A program made the translations under genes and the position numbers. Source: Defluviitaleaceae bacterium (GTDB lineage Bacteria; Bacillota; Clostridia; Lachnospirales; WQUN01). From it: DNA of 63,683 bases. Below, in pieces: positions 24,709 through 32,729 of the stretch; positions within the stretch are counted from its first letter, which is position 1, and each line of letters starts with the position of its first letter. The stretch lies in NCBI GenBank assembly GCA_009788055.1, contig WQSG01000010.1, positions 1 to 63,683 on the forward strand. The letters run 5' to 3'. The notes beneath the pieces are model-generated. The model had not been told where the DNA came from. It ran no database searches and saw nothing but the letters and a program-made list of their open reading frames with translations.

Positions 24709-27591
24709 ATGAAAATTAAAATAGACGGAACAGAATGTACGGCGATTGCAGGGCAAACGATTTTAGCGGCGGCGAAGGAGAACGGAATTTTTATTCCAAG
24801 CCTGTGTTTTGGCGAAGGGCTTGCGCCTACGGGTGCTTGCGGAATTTGCGTGGTGGAAGCGGACGGCAACGGGCGGCTTGTGCGGGCTTGCGCCACCGCT
24901 GTGCGTGACGGCATGGAAGTTTTAACATCCACCCCTCAAATTTTAGCGGCGCGTAAAAATTTGTTAGAGCTTACGCTTTCGGCGCACACGGGCGATTGCA
25001 TTGCGCCGTGCAAAATAGCTTGCCCCGCGCAAAGCGATTGCCAAGGTTTTATCTCGCTTATTGCGGCGGGAAAATTTCCCGATGCAGTGGAATTGATGAA
25101 GGACGCGCACCCGTTTCCCGCGTCTGTTGCGCGAATTTGCCCGCGCCCCTGTGAAACAAAATGTCGCCGCGCAATTGCGGACGAGCCTGTTAATATCGCG
25201 GCATTGAAGCGTTTTGCCGCCGATATAGAACTGGACAACCCCAACAAGTATATTCCGCAAGTTGCGCCCGCAACGGGCAAAGCCGTTGCCGTTGTCGGCG
25301 GCGGGCCTGCGGGGCTTACTGCGGCGTTTTTCTTGCGCAAGGCGGGGCATAACACCTCCGTTTTTGAAGCTATGCCGAAAATGGGCGGGCTTCTTCGCTA
25401 CGGCATTCCCGAATACCGTTTGCCAAAATTGGTCTTGGATGAAGAAATAGAAATTCTGCCGAAAATGGGCATCCATTTTTTCAACAACATGGGGCTTGGG
25501 CGCGATATTACTATGCAGTTTTTGCAAACCCGCTATGACGCGGTAATCATTGCCACGGGCGCGGGAGTCAGCAAGCCCATTTGGTGCGAGGGCGAAGACG
25601 CACAAGGAGTCCTTGGCGGAATAGACTTCCTAAAAGCAGTCGCGGAAAACAATCCGCCGCAAATAGGCAAGCGCGTGGTAGTAATCGGCGGAAGCAACAC
25701 AGCCATGGACGCGGCACGAACCGCCATTCGCCTTGGTGCAGAGGCAATCGTTTCCTACCGCCGCACCCGTGACGAAATGCCTGCCGAAAAAATTGAAGTG
25801 GAAGAAGCCCTAGCCGAAGGCGTACAATTCAATTTCCTAACCGCGCCGCTGGAAATCACTTCCGAAAACGGCCGCGCAACAGGAATAAAATTACAAAAAA
25901 TGACCCTCGGCGAACCCGACGAAAGCGGCCGCCGCCGTCCCGTTCCCGTTGAGGGCGGCGAAGAATTTATCCCCGCAGACACAATAATCGCCGCAATAGG
26001 CCAAGACGTAACAATGGAGGGACTTAATCCTCTTGAGAATCTCTCCGTTGACCCAACCTTCCGCACCAATCTGCCAAACGTATTCGCAATCGGCGACGCC
26101 ACAGGCAAAAGCAGCTACGCCATAGACGCTATCGGCCACGGCCGCGCCGTCGCAGAAGTCGTGAACCTGTCCCTTGCAGGTGCTTCCCCCTCGCAAGCAA
26201 CATTTGGGGTCAAGGGGCTTGCCCCTTGTGGGGGAGGTGGGGGCAACGCCCCCACGGTCTTACCTCCCATCTCCGAGCAGCTACCCCCCGTTCTTGTCTG
26301 CGACGAAAAAACCGCCGAAGACTTTGCGGAAATGCCAAAGTCTCCGCGTCAGAACCCTGCGGCGCATACGATGTACGAGGGCGACCGCCCCGACTTCAGC
26401 GCGGTGCAATTAGGCTTCACCCCGCAGGAAGCGGCAGAGGAAGCGCAACGATGTTTGTCGTGCGGCTGTGCAGACTATTTTGAATGTAAATTAATCCCGC
26501 TTGCCAATATGTACGGCGCGGATGCAAATAAATTTCCAAAAGAATTTCATAAAAAACCCAAGCATAAAATTGACATAAGCAATTTCAATTTCCGCCGCGA
26601 CATGAACAAATGTGTGCTGTGCGGGCTTTGCGTAAGCGTCTGCAATTCGGTAAACGAAAAAAGCGGCGGCAAAGCGGGCGAGGTGCTGAGTGCCACCAAT
26701 CGCGGCTTCGATACAACGATAGCGGCGGCGTTCGGGCAACCACTGCAAAACCGCGACGAGTGCGCCCTTTGCGGCAATTGCGTTGCACGTTGCCCCGTAG
26801 GCGCGCTTACGGAAAACAGCCCACTACCCAAACAGCTTGTAATCCGCGAAGACATGACGCATTCCACCTGTACCATGTGTGGCAACGGTTGCGCCGTAAC
26901 GCTTGCGTCCAAGGCGGGGCAAATTCTGCGGCTTCTTCCCGCCGAAGGCAAAACCCTCTGCGAAAAAGGACGCTTCGGCTTCCTGCAACTTGGCGAAAAA
27001 CTTTTCACGCCGCTTGTGAAAAAAGACGGCCTTCTTCGCCGCGCAACCTTGCAAGAAGCGGCAAAAGCCATACACGAAGGTATTAACGTGCTGAAAGCCC
27101 AATACGGCGCGGAAAGCGTGGGCATATCCGTATCCCCGCGCTACACCACGGAAGACCTTGACGCAATAAAAAAATACGCCGCGTACATTGGAACGCCGCA
27201 CATTTTCACATTAACAAACACCTCCGACGAACAAAAAACCCACTGCAACACGCAAGCCCTTAAAAAGTTGGGCATAAGCACCGAAAACGAAACCTATTTG
27301 CAAATGCTGAAAGACGTCAAAATTAAAGGCCTTATCTCCTTCGGCGACGAACTGCCCGCCGCCCTTGCAGAAACCGCGCTGGAATTCCTAACCATTCAAG
27401 CGGCATACACCTCTGCCCTTGCAACAAAGGTTGCGCATTTCGCCCATGTAATCCTGCCCGCGCCCGCACTGGGCGAAATCTCCGGCACAATTCTAAACGC
27501 CAAAACAGGAAAAACCCTTCAAATTAATCCCACATTCCCGCCCGCTTGCGGATATCAAACACGGCAATTGATTAACACGTTAATGGAGTAG
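24709..27591 (+). CDS. Multidomain [2Fe-2S]/GltD-like/ferredoxin/NuoG-FdhA-like oxidoreductase
   Basis: 960 residues; ATG 24709 has GGAGG six bases upstream. Order: plant-type [2Fe-2S] domain (1-80, Cys in CFGEGLAPTGACGICVVE and RAC); GltD-type iron-sulfur helix domain (about 100-170, GDCIAPCKIACPAQSDC ... CPRPCETKCRRAI); FAD domain VAVVGGGPAGLTAAFFL and NADPH domain VVVIGGSNTAMDAAR; two 4Fe-4S clusters (CVLCGLCVSVC, CALCGNCVARCPVG); then a shortened molybdopterin-enzyme-like domain beginning STCTMCGNGCAV. The region that carries the catalytic Sec/Cys in formate dehydrogenase is missing. Likely an NAD(P)H-linked electron-transfer subunit; partner proteins are not adjacent. Residues 500-518 are encoded by a palindromic repeat. 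Confidence 0.85.
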   Translation: MKIKIDGTECTAIAGQTILAAAKENGIFIPSLCFGEGLAPTGACGICVVEADGNGRLVRACATAVRDGMEVLTSTPQILAARKNLLELTLSAHTGDCIAPCKIACPAQSDCQGFISLIAAGKFPDAVELMKDAHPFPASVARICPRPCETKCRRAIADEPVNIAALKRFAADIELDNPNKYIPQVAPATGKAVAVVGGGPAGLTAAFFLRKAGHNTSVFEAMPKMGGLLRYGIPEYRLPKLVLDEEIEILPKMGIHFFNNMGLGRDITMQFLQTRYDAVIIATGAGVSKPIWCEGEDAQGVLGGIDFLKAVAENNPPQIGKRVVVIGGSNTAMDAARTAIRLGAEAIVSYRRTRDEMPAEKIEVEEALAEGVQFNFLTAPLEITSENGRATGIKLQKMTLGEPDESGRRRPVPVEGGEEFIPADTIIAAIGQDVTMEGLNPLENLSVDPTFRTNLPNVFAIGDATGKSSYAIDAIGHGRAVAEVVNLSLAGASPSQATFGVKGLAPCGGGGGNAPTVLPPISEQLPPVLVCDEKTAEDFAEMPKSPRQNPAAHTMYEGDRPDFSAVQLGFTPQEAAEEAQRCLSCGCADYFECKLIPLANMYGADANKFPKEFHKKPKHKIDISNFNFRRDMNKCVLCGLCVSVCNSVNEKSGGKAGEVLSATNRGFDTTIAAAFGQPLQNRDECALCGNCVARCPVGALTENSPLPKQLVIREDMTHSTCTMCGNGCAVTLASKAGQILRLLPAEGKTLCEKGRFGFLQLGEKLFTPLVKKDGLLRRATLQEAAKAIHEGINVLKAQYGAESVGISVSPRYTTEDLDAIKKYAAYIGTPHIFTLTNTSDEQKTHCNTQALKKLGISTENETYLQMLKDVKIKGLISFGDELPAALAETALEFLTIQAAYTSALATKVAHFAHVILPAPALGEISGTILNAKTGKTLQINPTFPPACGYQTRQLINTLME
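26206..26262 (+). repeat. Double-hairpin repeat inserted in frame in a coding region
   Basis: GGGGTCAAGGGG-CTTG-CCCCTTG then GGGGG-CAAC-GCCCCC and GGTCTTA: 57 bases, exactly 19 codons, within the flavoprotein gene. The same architecture occurs at 57309-57367 and, inverted, at 28909-28968, outside genes. Confidence 0.85.
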
Positions 27592-27595
27592 GATT

Positions 27596-27634
27596 AAGTT
27601 CGCGGGGCTTCGGGGACAGAGTCCCCGAGAACTT
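27596..27634. repeat. GC palindrome between the flavoprotein and dockerin genes
   Basis: AAGTTCGCGGGGCTTC followed by GGGGACAGAGTCCCC and GAGAACTT: nested inverted repeat with AAGTTC/GAACTT ends. Related to the other repeats of the window. Confidence 0.75.
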
Positions 27635-27653
27635 AGCGTAGAGTAGGGGCAAT

Positions 27654-28904
27654 ATGAAAAAAATCTTTGCGATGCTTTTTTTGATTACGCTTTTGAGCGG
27701 CGCGGCGGTTTATGCAACTCCGATTAGGGGCGATGCCGATGGCGACGGACGTTTGACAAGCATGGACGCGACTGTTATCGCAAGATACTTGGCAGGTCAC
27801 TTTGACCATGACCCAAACCACTTTACGCAAACGGAGCAATGGCGATGGATTGCAGACGCAGGCTGTGACGGATATGTAAGCACGGCAAGCCTGACGCGCC
27901 TTGGGCAGTTACTGGTGGGGCAGACTGATATGCTTTGCCCCGACGACGGCTGTGACGGTTGCGACCCGCTTAATATCCCACCGCTACCAACCGCTGAGTT
28001 TGTACTTGGGACGTTGCCCATCGGCTCAATCGTGTATCTGCGGGAGAACGGCGTGCCCGCGCCGTTTATCGTGGTGCAACAAGGGCGACCTGCGGGGCTT
28101 TTGGGGAACGGCAACTTCAACCGTCCGCTTAGGCCGCGTGATAACGCTTTCGCAAATAATAATCAGCCCATAACCGCATACGCAAGCTGGACTAACTCCA
28201 CCATTTTAATGCGGCAAAATGTACTTAATCCCATGCTGATGGGTAATGCGCAAAATCTTAGAAATGTATTTTCGCAATCAAGCGTCCGCGCATGGCTTAA
28301 CGGCGCGTACTTTAACAGTCTGGACGCAGACATCCGAAGCCAAGTGATAAACAAAAGCATACCCGTAATCGACTGCGGCGTATTTCACACGCTGGGCGCG
28401 GTGGGTAATCAAAGCTTGGGCATAGGTGATGTTGCGTTGCGAATGTTTGTCACAACCGCAAGCCACCGCGTATGGATACCCCACGCCGCAGAAGTTGGCG
28501 TACCGTGGGGTACGGAAAATTCCAACCACACTGCCGCAGGTCACGCGTTTCCAAATTCACTGTCGGTACTGCACTGGTTGCCGGGCGCGGGTACAACTTG
28601 GCAACAATGGAACAATACCATCAGGTTTGCATATTTCCCATTCGGGCACGGCACAAACCCAAGTCTTGCCGTTGCCAATACCGCATCCGCAAGACGAATA
28701 GCCCGTTGTGACGATGGCATTCCCAGAACATGGTGGACACGTTGCCCCGGCAACCAAATAAGCGGCGTGAGCCCGTGGGGCGTTGCAGTAGGCACAGACG
28801 GCACAGGCCATCTGCACAGCCTTCGCAACGAGGCGTGGGTACGCCCAACCATGGGCTTCCCCAACACCCTAACCGTCAGCAATAATGTATTGGTTGCAAA
28901 TTAA
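27654..28904 (+). CDS. Secreted dockerin protein with DUF6273-like domain
   Basis: 416 residues. Signal peptide at 1-21 (KKIFAMLFLITLLSGAAVYA). Residues about 25-90 form a type I dockerin: first calcium loop DADGDGRLTSMDATVIARYL, second copy DAGCDGYVSTASLTRLGQLL, followed by LCPDDGCDGCDP. The rest resembles DUF6273 (SSVRAWLNGAYFNSLD, VWIPHAAEVG, WWTRCPGNQ, WVRPTMGF), a secreted domain of unknown role in Firmicutes. The dockerin predicts binding to a cohesin on a scaffold. A gene with a cohesin-like domain lies at 42.5 kb. Confidence 0.85.
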   Translation: MKKIFAMLFLITLLSGAAVYATPIRGDADGDGRLTSMDATVIARYLAGHFDHDPNHFTQTEQWRWIADAGCDGYVSTASLTRLGQLLVGQTDMLCPDDGCDGCDPLNIPPLPTAEFVLGTLPIGSIVYLRENGVPAPFIVVQQGRPAGLLGNGNFNRPLRPRDNAFANNNQPITAYASWTNSTILMRQNVLNPMLMGNAQNLRNVFSQSSVRAWLNGAYFNSLDADIRSQVINKSIPVIDCGVFHTLGAVGNQSLGIGDVALRMFVTTASHRVWIPHAAEVGVPWGTENSNHTAAGHAFPNSLSVLHWLPGAGTTWQQWNNTIRFAYFPFGHGTNPSLAVANTASARRIARCDDGIPRTWWTRCPGNQISGVSPWGVAVGTDGTGHLHSLRNEAWVRPTMGFPNTLTVSNNVLVAN

Positions 28905-28908
28905 AAAA

Positions 28909-29100
28909 GTTCTCGGGGATTCCGCCCCCGAACCCCCGCAAGGGGACAAATGTCCCCTTGACCCCTAACTAAAAACCGCGCATTCGCGCGGTTTTTGTAT
29001 TGCGGCATTGTTTACCGCCAGTCCAAATTTAAAGTTTTTGTTCAAACTTTTTTCAAAAAGTTTGCGGGGTTCGGGGCAGAGCCCCGAGAACTTAACCCCC
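28909..29100. repeat. Composite palindromic repeat between convergent genes
   Basis: Left: inverted copy of the double-hairpin repeat (GGGGATTCCGCCCC and AAGGGGACAAATGTCCCCTT). Centre: terminator hairpin AACCGCGCATTCGCGCGGTT with A- and T-runs. Right: AAACTTTTTTCAAAAAGTTT and GGGGCAGAGCCCC, the mirror of the arm seen at 18.7 and 45.2 kb. Likely a bidirectional terminator. Confidence 0.8.
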
Positions 29101-29106
29101 GAGAAC

Positions 29107-32100
29107 TTACTTCTCCTCAATAAATCGCAGTAGCGTAGAATTTAGCAACTGAATGTCGATTGGTTTTGCGATGAAGCTGTCGAAACCGTTTTCTGTAAAC
29201 ATTTCGGCTTGGCCTTTTACGGCGTTGGCGGTGAGGGCGACTATGGGTTTGGTGTAGTCCATGCCGCGCAGGATTTTTGTGGCTTCAATGCCGTCCATTA
29301 CGGGCATCATGTGGTCCATAAAAATGATATCGTAGGCGTTGCCTTGCTCTATTTTTTCAAGTGCCTCGGCGGCACTTTCGCACAGTTCAACGGTAAGCCC
29401 GAAGGATTCCAGCATGGCTTCGGCAACATAAAGGTTTGTGTCAACATCGTCTACCACAAGGACTTTGCCGTGGGGCAGTTGTGTTGGCACGAAGGCGAGG
29501 TCTTTGGCTACAGACCACGTTTTTGATTCAAAATTCTGCAAGCTTGCGGCAAGGTCTTTGCCCAAAATTTCGGTGCTTGATATCTGTTGCGGGATGCGGA
29601 TAACGGCATGGGTGCCTTTGCCCGCGTTGGAGGTTAGGTCAAATTCCGCGCCCATCATTTCCACCAAGCTGTAGACAATGGGAATGCCCAAGCCCGTGCC
29701 GCCCACGAATGGTTTTTCATTTTCGTGGAAGCGGATGTATTCACCCTTGAGTTCTGCAATTTGGCTGTCGGTCATGCCTATGCCCGAATCTTGGATGGAG
29801 ATAACCAGCATTAAAGAGGTTTCGCTTTTGTTTTCGTGGCCTATAGACATGGTTACAAAACCGCGCTCTGTGTACTTGAAGGCGTTGGTAAGCAAATTTG
29901 TAACAATTTGCCGTATGCGCAAGGCGTCTCCGAAAAGCATTTCGGGCAGGTTTTCGTCCACGTTAAGCATAAACTGAACGTCCTTGTTGTCTGCGTAAAC
30001 CAAATGCAAATGCGACATATCGCTTATAAGGCGCGCAATTTCGTACTCCTTGTTCAGGATTGGCATTTTGCCCGATTCAATTTTGGAGAAATCCAAAATA
30101 TCATTTACGATTTTAAGAAGCGTTTTGGAAGAGTCGTATATTTTGAAGAAAGCTTCTTCTATTTGGGGCGGCAGTTCTTGCTTGCGCAGTTGAATTTCGG
30201 AGATGCCAAGCACGGCAGATATCGGCGTGCGTATCTCGTGGCTCATGCGGGCAAGGAAGCGCGTTTTTGCTTTGTTGCTTTCCTCTGCCGCAACGGCGTT
30301 TTTAAGCGGGCGCAAGTCTATGCTGTATGCGATTATCATGGATTTGTTATCGTGTTCAATTTTTATGCAGGTGCATTCCACGGGCAGTTCTTCGCCGTTT
30401 GGTAGAAGGAAACGCCATTCGCATTTTGCTTCCCCGTGTTTTGCGGCAAACTGAATATACTTTTTGCTGTATTCGGCGGCGGGTGTGCCGTCCGCTTGAA
30501 GGGGCGCGTTGTATTTGTCCCAGTTGTCTGCATATTCATTTTCGTCAGTGATGCCCAAAGTCTCCAGCAAGTAGTCGTTGCAACCGATAATGCGAGAGCC
30601 GTCTTCCTCCCACAATTCTATAAGAACCGGCGCGTTGTTTACCAGTTTGCGGGTTAGTTCCATCGCTTGCCTTTCGCTTTTTTGCCGCTCTATCATTTGA
30701 CTTTCGTGCAGCCTTTTTTCCATTTCGCGCTCGCGGCTTTCGGCTTCTTTTTTCGCCGTTATGTCGCGGGTGTATTCGATTACGGCAAAGCCGTCTTTGT
30801 ATTTTCTGCGGATATACGTGTTTTCTGTGATAAAAAGTGTGCCGTCTGCGCGGCTACTTACAAACTCCGGCAGATATGAATAACCGTCTGCCAGTGCTTT
30901 TTCAAGGTGCGTCATTATACATTTTTGCGAACTTTTTTCCATATTGTCCGGCTGGGTTGGGGTCATGGAAGAGAAATAAGTTTCAATGTATTCTTCTTTG
31001 CTTGTAAGGCCGAAAAGATTTATCGTTGCTTTGTTGCAGTCTATGGGTTGCAACTTTTTGTCAAACAAGGTTATTGCCATGGGTGCGGATTCTAAAATCA
31101 GATTGGTTTTTTCAATCGTTTCGGAATCTCTGCGTAACCGTGCTTGCGCTTGTTTGTCAAAAATACTTGCAAGCATAAGCCCTGTGGACGAAAGCATATC
31201 CATTTCGTCTTCCGAGAAAACGCGTTCGCACCTGCAATCGTCTACGCTGAAAAACCCTATCATTTCTTTGTCTATGAACATGGGGATAATGACGATGGAC
31301 ACCATCTCGTATTCGCCCAAGAAAGCCGCTTCTTCGGGCGGAAGCGTTGATATCGGCGCGTTTATGCTTTCCCTGCGCAGGAACATATCGTACCAACGGG
31401 TGTGCTTGCTGTACGGCGAATGAAGCCCCAGCGGCACTTCAACTTTTTCTTTTCCGATATCGCTTAGCCATTCGTAACGCATTACAAAACTGAGTTCGCC
31501 GTCAATTACCTCGTTACGCCAAATTTGCACACGGTCTACATCCACACAATGCCCGACTATCTCCATGCCTTCCATAATGGCTTTCAGCGCGTTGTTTTCA
31601 TCTGCGGTAAGAAGAATTTTTGCCGTCTGGTTTACCGTGCTGAGAAGCATCTCGCGTTGCCGCAAAGATTCTTCCGATACGTTCAGCAATGTTGCCGCCC
31701 TTTGTGTTGCTTTGGACAGCACAAAATACAGGATTACGGCGGATATAATCCCGCCCAAAATCCCGATAACAAACAGGCTGTTTTGCATTATCTCTGTTGC
31801 TGTATTTGTATGTTCGTTGGAAAAGCCGATAAAAAACATTCCCACGGGGGCTTCGTTAGGGTTGGAAAACAGCGGGAAATAATATGCCGTATGCGGATAT
31901 CTGCCAAGGATATCCAGCGTAAGTAACTTATGCTCGCCTTCTATTAAAACGGTTTGGACAATATCTGCGCGTGCGGGTGTGCCCGTGGTGCGTTCGCCGT
32001 CCGTCATGCGGATTGTTCCCGCAACAGATGTGTCGCCGTGGAACACCGTCACCTCTGCGTTAAAAATGGCGGCAATGCCATCCACAAAGTCGTGGTCTGC

Positions 32101-32631
32101 CATATCAAAATATGCCGCAACTACACCAAGTTGTTCGCCGTTTTCGTTGAGAACAGGCGCGGCAGATGCCATTGCCATCAAGGACGTATAAGTTGTTGTA
32201 TGCGTTGTTTTTCTTTCGCCGTGCAATGCAGATGATATGCAGGGGCAATTTCCTATATAGTCACCGTAACTGTCGGGTTCACGTGTGCGTAAAATTACAT
32301 ATCCGTAATTATCTGTGAGAACAAGACCGCTTGTTTCAAAAATTTGCTTGCGAATAGTTAAATACTGTAACAGTTTTTGTCTGTCGCTTTCTTCAAAAAT
32401 ACTGATAAAACTTTCGTCTGTCGCTATTGAATATGCCACAAGGTGCGAGTATGTTCTAAGCCCTTCTAAATGCGCGTGTACGGCTTGCTGTAAACCCGTG
32501 ATACGTTGGTCCGAAAGTGTTGCAATAAGGTTGTCTGTAGAGTCTGAAACAAGCAAGATGGTAATAATCATAAGCCCCGCCAAAACCAATATTACAGGCA
32601 TGATTATTCTTTGCTTCAGATTGCTGAACAT
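29107..32631 (-). CDS. Hybrid sensor histidine kinase (Cache-GAF-PAS-PAS-HisKA-HATPase-REC)
   Basis: About 1174 residues from ATG 32631. Membrane helices at about 9-29 and 285-307 frame an extracytoplasmic Cache-type sensor (LTDNYGYVILRTREPDSYGDYIG, AAPVLNENGEQLGVVAAYFDM). Cytoplasmic parts: GAF (about 340-500), two PAS domains, HisKA with FLARMSHEIRTPISAVLG (phosphorylated His), HATPase with NLLTNAFKYTERG, DSGIGM and GGTGLGIPI, and a C-terminal receiver with VVDDVDTN and IIFMDHMMPVMDG. No separate response regulator is adjacent. It lies 99 bases after the chemoreceptor gene on the same strand, with a hairpin between. Confidence 0.93.
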   Translation of the reverse strand: MFSNLKQRIIMPVILVLAGLMIITILLVSDSTDNLIATLSDQRITGLQQAVHAHLEGLRTYSHLVAYSIATDESFISIFEESDRQKLLQYLTIRKQIFETSGLVLTDNYGYVILRTREPDSYGDYIGNCPCISSALHGERKTTHTTTYTSLMAMASAAPVLNENGEQLGVVAAYFDMADHDFVDGIAAIFNAEVTVFHGDTSVAGTIRMTDGERTTGTPARADIVQTVLIEGEHKLLTLDILGRYPHTAYYFPLFSNPNEAPVGMFFIGFSNEHTNTATEIMQNSLFVIGILGGIISAVILYFVLSKATQRAATLLNVSEESLRQREMLLSTVNQTAKILLTADENNALKAIMEGMEIVGHCVDVDRVQIWRNEVIDGELSFVMRYEWLSDIGKEKVEVPLGLHSPYSKHTRWYDMFLRRESINAPISTLPPEEAAFLGEYEMVSIVIIPMFIDKEMIGFFSVDDCRCERVFSEDEMDMLSSTGLMLASIFDKQAQARLRRDSETIEKTNLILESAPMAITLFDKKLQPIDCNKATINLFGLTSKEEYIETYFSSMTPTQPDNMEKSSQKCIMTHLEKALADGYSYLPEFVSSRADGTLFITENTYIRRKYKDGFAVIEYTRDITAKKEAESREREMEKRLHESQMIERQKSERQAMELTRKLVNNAPVLIELWEEDGSRIIGCNDYLLETLGITDENEYADNWDKYNAPLQADGTPAAEYSKKYIQFAAKHGEAKCEWRFLLPNGEELPVECTCIKIEHDNKSMIIAYSIDLRPLKNAVAAEESNKAKTRFLARMSHEIRTPISAVLGISEIQLRKQELPPQIEEAFFKIYDSSKTLLKIVNDILDFSKIESGKMPILNKEYEIARLISDMSHLHLVYADNKDVQFMLNVDENLPEMLFGDALRIRQIVTNLLTNAFKYTERGFVTMSIGHENKSETSLMLVISIQDSGIGMTDSQIAELKGEYIRFHENEKPFVGGTGLGIPIVYSLVEMMGAEFDLTSNAGKGTHAVIRIPQQISSTEILGKDLAASLQNFESKTWSVAKDLAFVPTQLPHGKVLVVDDVDTNLYVAEAMLESFGLTVELCESAAEALEKIEQGNAYDIIFMDHMMPVMDGIEATKILRGMDYTKPIVALTANAVKGQAEMFTENGFDSFIAKPIDIQLLNSTLLRFIEEK

Positions 32632-32661
32632 AAACCCAACCCCCCGTCGTTTCAATATAAA

Positions 32662-32705
32662 CCCCCACTCACATTATGCCGCGTAACGGGATAATGTGAG
32701 CGGGG
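32662..32705. repeat. Hairpin between chemoreceptor and kinase genes
   Basis: CCCC-A-CTCACATTAT / ATAATGTGAG-C-GGGG, about 15 pairs, no U-run on either side. Could be an RNA stabiliser, an operator or a weak terminator. Its GGGGG arm also lies near the kinase start region. Confidence 0.65.
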
Positions 32706-32729
32706 TGAGTATACAGTTGTTGCTTTGTT

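Noticed and set aside
26200-26270. Frameshift or pseudogene in the flavoprotein because of the inserted repeat
   Set aside because: The insertion is exactly 57 bases and the frame and downstream domains continue normally.
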